NCBI GenBank assembly: GCA_021775835.1
Contig: JAJFHC010000016.1
Span: forward strand, 97,119 to 161,118
Source of the DNA: Hyphomicrobiales bacterium
GTDB lineage: Bacteria > Pseudomonadota > Alphaproteobacteria > Rhizobiales > JAJFHC01
Reading direction: 5' to 3'
DNA length: 64,000 nucleotides
Under the pieces are notes generated by a model. It was not told the DNA's origin, searched no databases, and saw only the letters and a list, made by a program, of their open reading frames with translations. This document shows, one piece after another, positions 35,615-43,863 of the stretch. The position numbers were made by a program, and so were the translations under genes. The first letter of the stretch is position 1. The number at the start of each line of letters is the position of its first letter.

Positions 35615-35978
35615 GGTCTGCTTCCTTTGTTTCGGAATGTTTCATACGGACGAGGACATCATCCAGTTGATTGAAACTCGTCTCCCAAAAGGCCTTGAAC
35701 TCCGTAAGCCAGTCGACGGCTGCTGCCAGATTTGCGGCCTTCAGTCTCGCCGGCCGGCGTTGCTCGTCGATATCGCGTTCAACCAGCCCTGCCCGTTCCA
35801 GCACCTTCAGGTGCCTCGAGACGGCAGGCTGACTGATCTCGAACGGCGCCGCAATCTCGTTCACCGACGCCTGGCCGTCGGCGAGCCTGGACAGAATCGC
35901 CCGCCGTGTCGGATCAGCCAGAGCGGCAAACACAGCGTCGAGGCTTGGTTGCGTTTGCATATAACCGAATTGTTCCAT
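35607..35978 (-). CDS. ArsR-family transcriptional repressor
   Basis: 123 residues. Winged helix with the standard opening LDAVFAALADPTRRAILSRLADG and recognition helix EISQPAVSRHLKVLERAGLV. The Cys metal-binding motif of arsenic sensors is absent, as in other members paired with SRPBCC genes. The ATG at 35978 lies inside an AT-rich inverted repeat and lacks a ribosome site; ATG at 35960 is a second choice. Confidence 0.9.
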   Translation of the reverse strand: MEQFGYMQTQPSLDAVFAALADPTRRAILSRLADGQASVNEIAAPFEISQPAVSRHLKVLERAGLVERDIDEQRRPARLKAANLAAAVDWLTEFKAFWETSFNQLDDVLVRMKHSETKEADHE

Positions 35979-35992
35979 AACAATTATGTTAT
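35977..35992. promoter_or_regulatory. Possible ArsR self-operator
   Basis: ATAAC and GTTAT arms with a six-base AT spacer form an inverted repeat in an AT-rich stretch (TATAAC-like -10 element on the minus strand) overlapping the ArsR start. Binding here would block transcription of the ArsR-SRPBCC pair. It is short, so support is modest. Confidence 0.35.
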
Positions 35993-36111
35993 ATAAATTT
36001 CAAACCAAGTCAACAGACCTTCGTCCCATTGTGCCGTGATACCGGAGAGGCCGCACAAGTGAGGCAAGATCACAGTCCTTCAGGACGGTGAGGAATTTTC
36101 AGGAAAGGGGT

Positions 36112-36948
36112 TTAAACGACGCCGGAAGGCCTCAATTTGGCCTGGCGGTTCACATCCTTGTAAAGCAGGTACCGGAAGTTTCCCGGCCCGCCTGCGTAAC
36201 AAGCCTGAGGACAGAACGCGCGCAACCACATGAAATCACCGGCTTCGACTTCGACCCAGTCCTGGTTCAGGCGGTAGACGGCCTTCCCCTCCAACACATA
36301 AAGCCCGTGTTCCATCACATGGGTCTCGGCGAAGGGTATGACGGCACCGGGTTCGAAAGTGACGATCGTCACATGCATATCGTGGCGGACATCGAAGGGA
36401 TCGACGAACTTTGTCGTTGCCCATTTGCCCTCCGTATGCGGCATCGGGTCCGGCGCGATGTCCTTGTCACTCGTCACGAATGCGCTGGGAACATCAATTC
36501 CTTCGACCCGTTCGTAGGCTTTCCGTATCCAGTGAAAATAGGCAGGCGATGTGCCCTGGTTTCGCACCGTCCATTTGGACGCGGGCGGAATGAACGCGTA
36601 GCCGCCTGGTTGCATGACATGAGTCTCACCGGCCAGATTGAGAGTGAGCGTCCCTTCCGTGACGAACAGGACAGCCTCCGCATCTGGATCGGACTCCGGG
36701 TTGTCGCTGCCGCCACCGGGACTGACTTCCACGATGTACTGGGAGAATGTTTCGGCAAACCCCGACAGAGGCCGCGCAATTACCCATACGCGTGTTTTTT
36801 CCCAAAAAGGCAGATTGCTCGTAACGATGTCCTGCATGACGTCTTTGGGAATTACTGCGTAGGCTGTGGTGAACACCGCGCGTCCCGTAAGCAGTTCCGT
36901 CTGTGTGGAGAGCCCTCCCTTTGGAGCGTAGTAAGTCCGGTCAATCAT
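36112..36948 (-). CDS. Bicupin, (S)-ureidoglycine aminohydrolase-like
   Basis: 278 residues from the ATG at 36948; 24 upstream codons carry no family similarity. Two cupin domains: the first has SQYIVEVSPGGGSDNPESD and LFVTEGTLTLNLAGE, the second HVTIVTFEPGAVIPFAETHVMEHGLYVLEGKAVYRL, with His, Glu and His in the second barrel as metal ligands. Length and order match UGlyAH, which releases ammonia from ureidoglycine in allantoin breakdown. No allantoinase or allantoate amidohydrolase is nearby, so the substrate is uncertain. Confidence 0.82.
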   Translation of the reverse strand: MIDRTYYAPKGGLSTQTELLTGRAVFTTAYAVIPKDVMQDIVTSNLPFWEKTRVWVIARPLSGFAETFSQYIVEVSPGGGSDNPESDPDAEAVLFVTEGTLTLNLAGETHVMQPGGYAFIPPASKWTVRNQGTSPAYFHWIRKAYERVEGIDVPSAFVTSDKDIAPDPMPHTEGKWATTKFVDPFDVRHDMHVTIVTFEPGAVIPFAETHVMEHGLYVLEGKAVYRLNQDWVEVEAGDFMWLRAFCPQACYAGGPGNFRYLLYKDVNRQAKLRPSGVV

Positions 36949-37257
36949 TGCAGTACTTTCAAATGAGCGTTTCGCATTGAGTCTGCCATATCGGTGTCTT
37001 CGGACCCGACATGCCGGCAATCCCTTCGGACGACAACGGCCGCGACAAAAATCGAGGTTGAACGGCTTGATCGAGACAACGACATCGCTTCAGAACCGGC
37101 TCTCGGACGTCGACAACTGCCAATGTTTATTTCCACTATTGGACTTGCGGTCAAGGGACTTGTCGGATTACGACCTCCAGCAGCAGCGCTCGCCCATCAC
37201 ACGCATTGGCATTAACAACGGTTTCACCACGCTCTACCGACCTAGGAAGGCATGCTC
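36949..37257. promoter_or_regulatory. Divergent gap (309 bp)
   Basis: Lies between the bicupin and the methyltransferase genes and should contain both promoters. Short open frames in it show no family similarity. AGGAAGG at 37244-37250 is the ribosome site of the rightward gene. Confidence 0.4.
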
Positions 37258-38085
37258 ATGATCAAGCCGAACGACACAAGAGCGATAACCGCCGCCAATC
37301 GCGCCGCCTGGGAGGAAGCAGCCCCCATACATCGCCAGCATAACCAGTCGGACTTGCTGGAACAATTCCGCAAACCCGGTTTCTCCTGTCTTGATGCCAT
37401 CGAAACCGAGCGCCTCACAGCATTGAACATCGCCGGTAAGAGCGTCGCACAGGTTTGTTGCAACAATGGTCGCGAGCTGCTGTCAGTCAAGAACATGGGT
37501 GCGGGCCGTTGCGTCGGTTTCGACGGCACACAGGGTTTCATTGACCAGGGCCGGGAACTGGCGGCAGTCGGTGGCCTGGATGTGGAGTTTGTCTGTGGCG
37601 ACGTTTACGACATCGATGAGGCCTATACGTCGAACTTCGATATCGTCACCATAACCATTGGCGTCCTGTGCTGGATGCCGGATCTCGCAGGCTTCTTTTC
37701 GGTCGTGTCCAGGCTCCTCAAACCGGATGGAGCCTTATTCATCTACGAGACACATCCGATCCTCGACATGGTAGAGCCCGCCGACGCCAGTTCATCGGTT
37801 GACTGGGATTACTCCTATTTCAACAAGGAGCCCTTCGTCGAAACCACCGGCCTCGACTATTTCGGTGGAACGACGTACGAGGCTCGCCCGGCCACGTCAT
37901 TTCCCCACACCATGGCCGAGATTATCATGGCGGGCGTGAGCAACGGCCTTGCCGTCGAGCACTTCGAAGAATTCCCCCATCACATTTCCAACACCTGGTG
38001 GAACGTGGAGGAGTCCAACCTTGGCCTCCCCATGTGTTACACGCTCGTGCTCCGTAAAGGCGCGGCCGCACCACTAGCGCCGTGA
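37258..38085 (+). CDS. Class I SAM-dependent methyltransferase
   Basis: 275 residues from the ATG at 37258, seven bases after AGGAAGG; the ATG two codons earlier is too close to that site. Motif I is unusual, VAQVCCNNGRELLSVKNM, followed by CVGFDGTQGFIDQG. The later motifs VTITIGVLCWMPDLAGFF and SRLLKPDGALFIYETHP are regular. Conserved NTWWNVEESNLGLPMCYTLVLRK closes the protein. Acceptor unknown; it is divergent from the bicupin. Confidence 0.8.
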   Translation: MIKPNDTRAITAANRAAWEEAAPIHRQHNQSDLLEQFRKPGFSCLDAIETERLTALNIAGKSVAQVCCNNGRELLSVKNMGAGRCVGFDGTQGFIDQGRELAAVGGLDVEFVCGDVYDIDEAYTSNFDIVTITIGVLCWMPDLAGFFSVVSRLLKPDGALFIYETHPILDMVEPADASSSVDWDYSYFNKEPFVETTGLDYFGGTTYEARPATSFPHTMAEIIMAGVSNGLAVEHFEEFPHHISNTWWNVEESNLGLPMCYTLVLRKGAAAPLAP

Positions 38086-38105
38086 CATCTGGTGCGAGCG
38101 ACGGA

Positions 38106-38564
38106 TCAGATCTCTATCGGTACGCTCAACCCGATTTTCACCGGATCCATCACGACCGAAGTGTGGAACTTCGATACTTCCGGCGTGCCAAAAAAGTAGT
38201 CTCTGGTGAACGTTTCGTATTCCGCAATGTCCTTGACGACGATGATCAGGACAAAGTCTGCATCCCCGGTCGTGTAATAACATTGCTGCACCCGCGGAGA
38301 ATCGCGCATCTTCTTCTTGAAGGCATCGAGCAGTTTTTGATTTTCGCGATCCAGCGTCACTTCCACAATCATGGTCATGGATCGGTCGAGTTTGCGCGGA
38401 TCAAGCACCGCGACCTCATGTTTGATCACACCGCTTGAACGCAGCCGTTTCAGCCTCTTCTGAACCGCACCGCCCGACAGCCCGATATCGTCGCCGATTT
38501 CTTCAGCTGTCCGCCGCGCATCGACCTGCAATTGGGACAGGATCTTCAGGTCGAACTGGTCCAT
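38106..38564 (-). CDS. Lrp/AsnC-family regulator
   Basis: 152 residues. Helix-turn-helix at the N-terminus (LKILSQLQVDARRTAEEIGDD, LSGGAVQKRLKRLRSSGVI) and a RAM/AsnC ligand domain after residue 65 (TMIVEVTLD, CYYTTGDADFVLIIVV). It diverges from the diaminopropionate ammonia-lyase gene 145 bp away, so it probably senses an amino acid and controls that operon. Confidence 0.92.
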   Translation of the reverse strand: MDQFDLKILSQLQVDARRTAEEIGDDIGLSGGAVQKRLKRLRSSGVIKHEVAVLDPRKLDRSMTMIVEVTLDRENQKLLDAFKKKMRDSPRVQQCYYTTGDADFVLIIVVKDIAEYETFTRDYFFGTPEVSKFHTSVVMDPVKIGLSVPIEI

Positions 38565-38708
38565 GGGATGATTTTCCTCTCAGTTTCACACAACAATGCG
38601 GAAAATCATATCAAACTCTCATCGGATAGGCCACATTCGCCCGGTCAGTCCGTTATCCTTGCGCCGAATTGCCAGAAGGCAACACGAAGAGCGCAAAGGA
38701 ACTTGATC

Positions 38709-39926
38709 GTGTTTGAAGAATTCTCAACCGTGCATGTAGCGCATGCCTCGTGGAGGGCATCCCCAGGACGTGCCAGCGAATCGGTTCTTTCCAGGGACGA
38801 CTTTGCCGACGCCGTCTCGGAAATCTCGTCCTGGTCCGGTTATGAGGCTACTCCCCTGCATCAATTGTCGAACTTGGCACACTCGCTTCAACTCGGTGCA
38901 ATCTACTACAAGGACGAAGGGCCACGGTTCGGGCTGGGAAGCTTCAAGGCACTTGGCGGCGCCTATGCGGGCTTGAAGGTTCTGCAACGCCAGTTGGCCA
39001 AGCGCCTGGGCAAAAACGTCACTGCCGATGAAATCAGGTCCGGCGCTTACGCCGGCGACATTGCTGAAATGACATTGGTCTCCGCTACAGACGGCAATCA
39101 TGGCCGCTCACTTTCCTGGGGTGCCAGGATGTTTGGCGCATCGTGCCGGATCTACATACACAGGGAAGTCAGCGAGGGCCGCGCCGACGCTATGCGGGAC
39201 CTCGGGGCAGCCGTCATCAGGATCGATGGCGATTATGATGAATCTGTAGCGCGTGCGCGAAGCGATGCCGACGAAAATGGCTGGTTTGTCGTATCCGATA
39301 CGTCTTGGGACGGGTACACCCAGGCGCCCAAAGACGTCATGTCTGGCTATGGCGTCATGGTCCGTGAAATTGTGGCGGAACTCGACCGTGCACCGACCCA
39401 CGTCTTTCTCCAGGGCGGGGTTGGCGGATTGGCCGGCGCCGTCGCTGCCGGGCTAAGACAACACTGGGGTGCAGACGCCCCCCGCGTCGTCGTGGTCGAA
39501 CCCGAACTGGCAGCCTGTCTGTTTGAGAGTGCACGGGCCGGCGTGCCCACTTCAGTGATCATCGAGAGGGAAACGCTCATGGCGGGCCTGTCTTGCGGCA
39601 AACCTTCTGAACTTGCATGGCGCATCCTGAGCGAAGAGGTATCGGATTTCATGACGATTCCGGAAAGCCTCGTTGAACCTTCCATGCGGTTGGCCGGCAG
39701 GCCGATGGGCAGCGATCCGGCCATAACAGCCGGCGAGTCGGCCGTCGCTGGCCTGGCGGCTGTTATAGCCTCGGCAGTTCAGGAACCTCTGAGAATCAAT
39801 TTGGGTTTGACACCGGAGTCCCGGATACTTCTGATAGGCTCGGAGGGCGCCACCGACCTGGAGATCTACAATCGGATCATGACTGAAGCCGGAGCAAATC
39901 AGATGCTTACAGAATTAGCCTCTTGA
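38709..39926 (+). CDS. Diaminopropionate ammonia-lyase-like PLP enzyme
   Basis: 405 residues from the GTG at 38709 with AAGGAA upstream. Fold-type II PLP enzyme: the cofactor Lys is in FGLGSFKALGGAYA, with the phosphate-binding glycine region in LQGGVGGLAGAVAAGL. TDGNHGRSLSWGARMFG and SGYGVMVREI match diaminopropionate ammonia-lyase, which turns 2,3-diaminopropionate into pyruvate and ammonia. Divergent Lrp regulator and a second fold-II PLP enzyme downstream suggest an amino-acid degradation operon. Confidence 0.85.
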   Translation: MFEEFSTVHVAHASWRASPGRASESVLSRDDFADAVSEISSWSGYEATPLHQLSNLAHSLQLGAIYYKDEGPRFGLGSFKALGGAYAGLKVLQRQLAKRLGKNVTADEIRSGAYAGDIAEMTLVSATDGNHGRSLSWGARMFGASCRIYIHREVSEGRADAMRDLGAAVIRIDGDYDESVARARSDADENGWFVVSDTSWDGYTQAPKDVMSGYGVMVREIVAELDRAPTHVFLQGGVGGLAGAVAAGLRQHWGADAPRVVVVEPELAACLFESARAGVPTSVIIERETLMAGLSCGKPSELAWRILSEEVSDFMTIPESLVEPSMRLAGRPMGSDPAITAGESAVAGLAAVIASAVQEPLRINLGLTPESRILLIGSEGATDLEIYNRIMTEAGANQMLTELAS

Positions 39927-39989
39927 TACGTGACACGGCGTGCACCAGCGCGACAAAGCTTGCAGATACAAACTGGAGGAAAACAACGG

Positions 39990-41459
39990 ATGACAACACC
40001 CGGACTTGAACGCGACATCGTCGATCACGAAGCCTATAGCCGCAACCTTGACCGCCTGCATCAAATCGGGCTGAAATTGCCGCGCATCGCCGATCTGGCC
40101 GACCCTCCCGGCAAGCTCGCCGCCAAGGCGGCTGAGATTTCCGATGCGGATCCGGATGCCCCCGATCCCCGCAACCTGTTCCGTGTTCATTGGCACAACG
40201 GCCCGGACCGGCGCAGCCTGGTGGACGTGCCGGAGCATCTGGTACTGCCGCAATCCCTGACGGGCGTGCCGGCAAAAATCGTCGTGGCACTCGGCAACCG
40301 GTTCCCCATGATCAACGCACACAAGGTTCTTGCCGCCTACGGTTGCCTGATCCCCCGCCTCATGTCGGGCGCGTTTGACATCACCCGCCATCGGGCCGTC
40401 TGGCCATCGACCGGCAACTACTGCAGGGGTGGCGTCGCGGTGGCGACATTGCTCGGCTGCAGGTCGGTCGCCGTCCTGCCGGAGGGCATGAGCCAGGAAA
40501 GATTCAACTGGCTCGAGAGCTGGGTTGCAGATCCATCGGATATCCATCGCACACCGGGCACGGAAAGCAACGTCAAGGAGATCTACGACGCCTGCCACAT
40601 GCTGGAGAAAGATCCCCAGAACCTGATCCTCAATCAATTCGCGGAATATGGAAACTACATCATCCACCGCGCCGTGACCGGACCCGCACTGGAGCGAATT
40701 TTCACGTCTCTCAATGGAAACGGTAACCTGAAGGCGCGCGCCTTCGTCGCCGCCTCGGGTTCTGCCGGCACACTTGCCGCCGGCGACCATCTCAAGCAGT
40801 CGCTTGGTTCGCAAACCGGTGTCATCGAAGCACTCGAATGTCCCACGTTGCTCTACAATGGCTACGGCGAGCACAACATTCAGGGGATCGGCGACAAGCA
40901 CGTGCCCCTGATCCATAACGTCATGGGCACCGACTTCGTCATCGGTGTTTCGGACGCCGCCTGCGATGCATTGAACCTGGTGTTCAACACCACGGTCGGG
41001 CGCAAGTTCCTGTCGGATCACAAACAGGTCGGACAGGAAGCGACAGCGGGACTGGGCGACCTTGGACTGTCGTCGATCGCAAACATTCTGGGCGCCATCA
41101 AGTATGCAAAATACATGGACCTCGGGCCTGACGATGTGGTGCTCACAACCGCGACCGATGGCGCCGCCATGTACCAGTCGGAACTGACGATGGCTGAAAA
41201 CAAGACTTTCGGTGGATCCTTCTCCGAAGTCGACGCGGCAGAAGTGTTTGGCCGATATCTGCTCGGCGCGGCAACCGATCATACCCAGGAACTCGGTCGC
41301 TTCGACCGCGAGCGCATTTTCAATCTCGCCTACTACACATGGGTGGAACAGCAGGGCATTTCCCTTGCTGATTTTGACCAACGCCGGGACCCGGCTTTCT
41401 GGGATGGGCTGATGGATCTGGTTCCGGTCTGGGATGCAATGATCGACAAGTTCAACTGA
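39990..41459 (+). CDS. PLP-dependent fold-type II enzyme (cysteine synthase-like)
   Basis: 489 residues from the ATG at 39990 with GGAGG upstream. The PLP Lys is in FPMINAHKVLAAYG; STGNYCRGGVAVATLLGCRSVAVLPEGMS supplies the substrate loop; AASGSAGTLAAGDHLKQ binds phosphate. It is much longer than O-acetylserine sulfhydrylase (about 310) and has a distinct C-terminal part. Similar proteins are annotated only as PLP-dependent enzymes. It follows the ammonia-lyase by 63 bp, probably in the same operon. Confidence 0.75.
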   Translation: MTTPGLERDIVDHEAYSRNLDRLHQIGLKLPRIADLADPPGKLAAKAAEISDADPDAPDPRNLFRVHWHNGPDRRSLVDVPEHLVLPQSLTGVPAKIVVALGNRFPMINAHKVLAAYGCLIPRLMSGAFDITRHRAVWPSTGNYCRGGVAVATLLGCRSVAVLPEGMSQERFNWLESWVADPSDIHRTPGTESNVKEIYDACHMLEKDPQNLILNQFAEYGNYIIHRAVTGPALERIFTSLNGNGNLKARAFVAASGSAGTLAAGDHLKQSLGSQTGVIEALECPTLLYNGYGEHNIQGIGDKHVPLIHNVMGTDFVIGVSDAACDALNLVFNTTVGRKFLSDHKQVGQEATAGLGDLGLSSIANILGAIKYAKYMDLGPDDVVLTTATDGAAMYQSELTMAENKTFGGSFSEVDAAEVFGRYLLGAATDHTQELGRFDRERIFNLAYYTWVEQQGISLADFDQRRDPAFWDGLMDLVPVWDAMIDKFN

Positions 41460-41604
41460 ATCCGGCGGGCGGAAAGATGCCAGTGCACTCGGCATAAACT
41501 ATACTCAATCCGAATGCATTGGCGTCATACATCCAATTGTTGCTGACGTATCGCGTCGCTCGGCGTATGTTGATTGTGCGGTAACTCAAGAGCATGCCGG
41601 ACCG

Positions 41605-42528
41605 ATGAACCTGCGCCAACTCGAAGCATTTCGCGCCACCATGCGCACAGGGTCGATCACCGAGGCCGCGGAAATGATGCATATTTCCCAGCCCAGCGTC
41701 AGCCGGCTGATTGCCGATCTGGAGCGTTCTGTGGGCTTCCCGCTGTTCTTGCGGTCCGGCCGCGGGTTGACGCCGACAGTCGACGCCAGGACATTCTACC
41801 GGGGTGTTGAGGGCATGTTCGTCGGCGTCGATCGTCTTCAGGAACTGGCCGATTCGATTCGCACCACCAGTACAGGCATCATTGGCGTCGGCACGATCCA
41901 GTCGATCGCGGCGGTAGAACTGCCCAAGGCCGTGAACACCCATTACCAACGGCAACCGGAAATCAGTTTCATGATCCAGGTGCGTAACACGCCCTCGATT
42001 CTAGATGCCGTGCAGATGCACCAGCTTGACCTTGGCATCGTTGGGCGGCAACCGCCCTATGACGGTGTCGAGGTGCTTTATCAGACCGTCGCCCCTTATG
42101 TCTGCCTGATGCCAGAAAATCACGCCCTGTCGGCAGTAAAGGGAGCAGTTGACCTGGAAGAACTGGCCAGGACAGAGGAATTCGTAACCTTCGGCGGCGC
42201 CTTTCCGCACACCATGATGTCCATCGACGACAATCTGGCGCAAGCAATGCAGCGCCGGTCGCGCTTATCGGCCACCAACATGCCGGTCACGGCGTCGTTA
42301 GTACGCGAAACCGGCGTCCTGGCGATTGCCGATCCGTTTTCAGCGGAACAGGCCGTGATGATGGGCGGTGTCGTGTTTCGGCCGATCCGGCAGAATCTGA
42401 AGTATCACGTCTCGGTTATTGCTGCCGGTCGGGACCGCCTGTCACGCTCGGCACTTGAATTTGTCGAAACCATCGCAGCACAACTTTCCAGTCGCGTTGA
42501 AAAAGTGCAGCGATCCGGGGTTGGATGA
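41605..42528 (+). CDS. LysR-family transcriptional regulator
   Basis: 307 residues. N-terminal helix-turn-helix MNLRQLEAFRATMRTGSITE, ISQPSVSRLIADLERSVGFPLF; periplasmic-binding-like effector domain from about 90. It reads in the same direction as the following oxidase-TPP operon and probably controls it. The 145-bp gap before it has no clear T-N11-A box that I would stand behind. Confidence 0.9.
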   Translation: MNLRQLEAFRATMRTGSITEAAEMMHISQPSVSRLIADLERSVGFPLFLRSGRGLTPTVDARTFYRGVEGMFVGVDRLQELADSIRTTSTGIIGVGTIQSIAAVELPKAVNTHYQRQPEISFMIQVRNTPSILDAVQMHQLDLGIVGRQPPYDGVEVLYQTVAPYVCLMPENHALSAVKGAVDLEELARTEEFVTFGGAFPHTMMSIDDNLAQAMQRRSRLSATNMPVTASLVRETGVLAIADPFSAEQAVMMGGVVFRPIRQNLKYHVSVIAAGRDRLSRSALEFVETIAAQLSSRVEKVQRSGVG

Positions 42529-42660
42529 CCGGCGACCACTCATAGGTTTTTCGAATACGCTCCTTTCCTTTTTCGATTGGTTCTGACGTTCCAGGGCAGA
42601 CTATTGTTCCCACAGGGCCCATTGGTCCACTAGGAATCCAAGATCGCACATGAAGTAGAA

Positions 42661-43851
42661 ATGAGTGCCCCACCGAGCCGGCGAGTCTTCTCGACCGAGG
42701 ACGCCCGCGCCATTGCTGCCCGCCGTCTGCCGAAACTGATCTTCGATTTCATCGAAGGGGCCGCCGGGCGTGAAGTCGCGTCGACGCGCAACACCCACCG
42801 GTTTGACGAGATCATTTTGCAGCCCCGCGTGATGGAGGACGTCGGAACACGTTCGCTCGAGACGCGGTTTCTGGATCACACCTACGGCCTACCGTTTGGC
42901 ATCGCACCAATGGGCATGTGCAACCTGACATGGCCGCGTGCCGACAGGTATCTGGCCAGCGCGGCGGGGGCGTTCGACATCCCGGTCTGCATGTCGTCCG
43001 CCGCCTCCAGTTCGATCGAGGACATGCGAGACTGGGCAGCAGAAAATGCATGGTTTCAGCTCTACGTGGGACAGTCGATGGAGCAATCGCTTGCGTTCGT
43101 CGACAGGGCACGGGCTGTTGGCTATGAAACACTGGTGCTGACGGTTGACGTACCGCAGGTGTCGCGCCGGGTCCGCGATCTGCGCAACGGGTTCTCGGTG
43201 CCGTTTTCGATTGGGCCCAAGCAGTTCCTCGACTTTGCCTGCCATCCGCACTGGTCGTTGGCAACGCTTCTGAACGGTGCCCCCTCGCCCAGGAACTTTG
43301 ATGCCGGCACCGCTGCCAGGTTCGACCGGAAAGCCAGCCGTGCCGGCGCAGACTGGGCGTTTCTGGACCGGTTACGCGCCCTGTGGAAGGGCCGGCTGAT
43401 CGTCAAGGGCGTAACCGCGGCCGCGGACGCCGTGCGCGTTCGGGCGAGCGGTGCGGATGCTGTCTATGTTTCAAACCATGGCGGGAGGCAACTTGACAGC
43501 GCGCCGGCGGCGATTGACACGCTGCCTGGAATTCGCGCCGCCGTTGGCCCTGACTACCCGCTCATATTCGACAGCGGCGTGCGCAGCGGCGAAGACATCG
43601 TCAAGGCCCTAGCGCTCGGTGCCAGTTTCGTGATGCTCGGTCGCCCTCTCCTCTATGCTTTGGGAGCAGAGGCTGATGTCGGGTTGACGGCCTTGATCCG
43701 CGCCTTCGCTGAAGACATCAGCGTAGCCATGGCACAAATCGGCGTGAAAGCTGTCGACCAGATCAAACCCCAGGTGCTTTACTCCGGGGTCGCGCCGCCG
43801 TCCTGTGATATCGAGCCGCCGTTCCAGATTGCCAGCGCACGCAAAACCTAG
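42661..43851 (+). CDS. FMN-dependent alpha-hydroxy-acid oxidase/dehydrogenase
   Basis: 396 residues of the glycolate oxidase/L-lactate/mandelate dehydrogenase family. The catalytic His and Arg are in VYVSNHGGRQLDSAPA. FMN contacts appear in FGIAPMGMCNL, SSAASSSIEDM, FQLYVGQSMEQ and PLIFDSGVRSGEDIVKALALGA. It oxidises an (S)-2-hydroxy acid to the 2-oxo acid. The neighbouring TPP enzyme, 12 bp downstream, could then decarboxylate the oxo acid, as in the mandelate pathway. Confidence 0.9.
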   Translation: MSAPPSRRVFSTEDARAIAARRLPKLIFDFIEGAAGREVASTRNTHRFDEIILQPRVMEDVGTRSLETRFLDHTYGLPFGIAPMGMCNLTWPRADRYLASAAGAFDIPVCMSSAASSSIEDMRDWAAENAWFQLYVGQSMEQSLAFVDRARAVGYETLVLTVDVPQVSRRVRDLRNGFSVPFSIGPKQFLDFACHPHWSLATLLNGAPSPRNFDAGTAARFDRKASRAGADWAFLDRLRALWKGRLIVKGVTAAADAVRVRASGADAVYVSNHGGRQLDSAPAAIDTLPGIRAAVGPDYPLIFDSGVRSGEDIVKALALGASFVMLGRPLLYALGAEADVGLTALIRAFAEDISVAMAQIGVKAVDQIKPQVLYSGVAPPSCDIEPPFQIASARKT

Positions 43852-43863
43852 CAGGAGACGTTC

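Noticed and set aside
39915..41495. Minus-strand open frame (about 525 codons) opposite the second PLP enzyme
   Set aside because: Antisense to a PLP enzyme with intact motifs; no recognisable domain.
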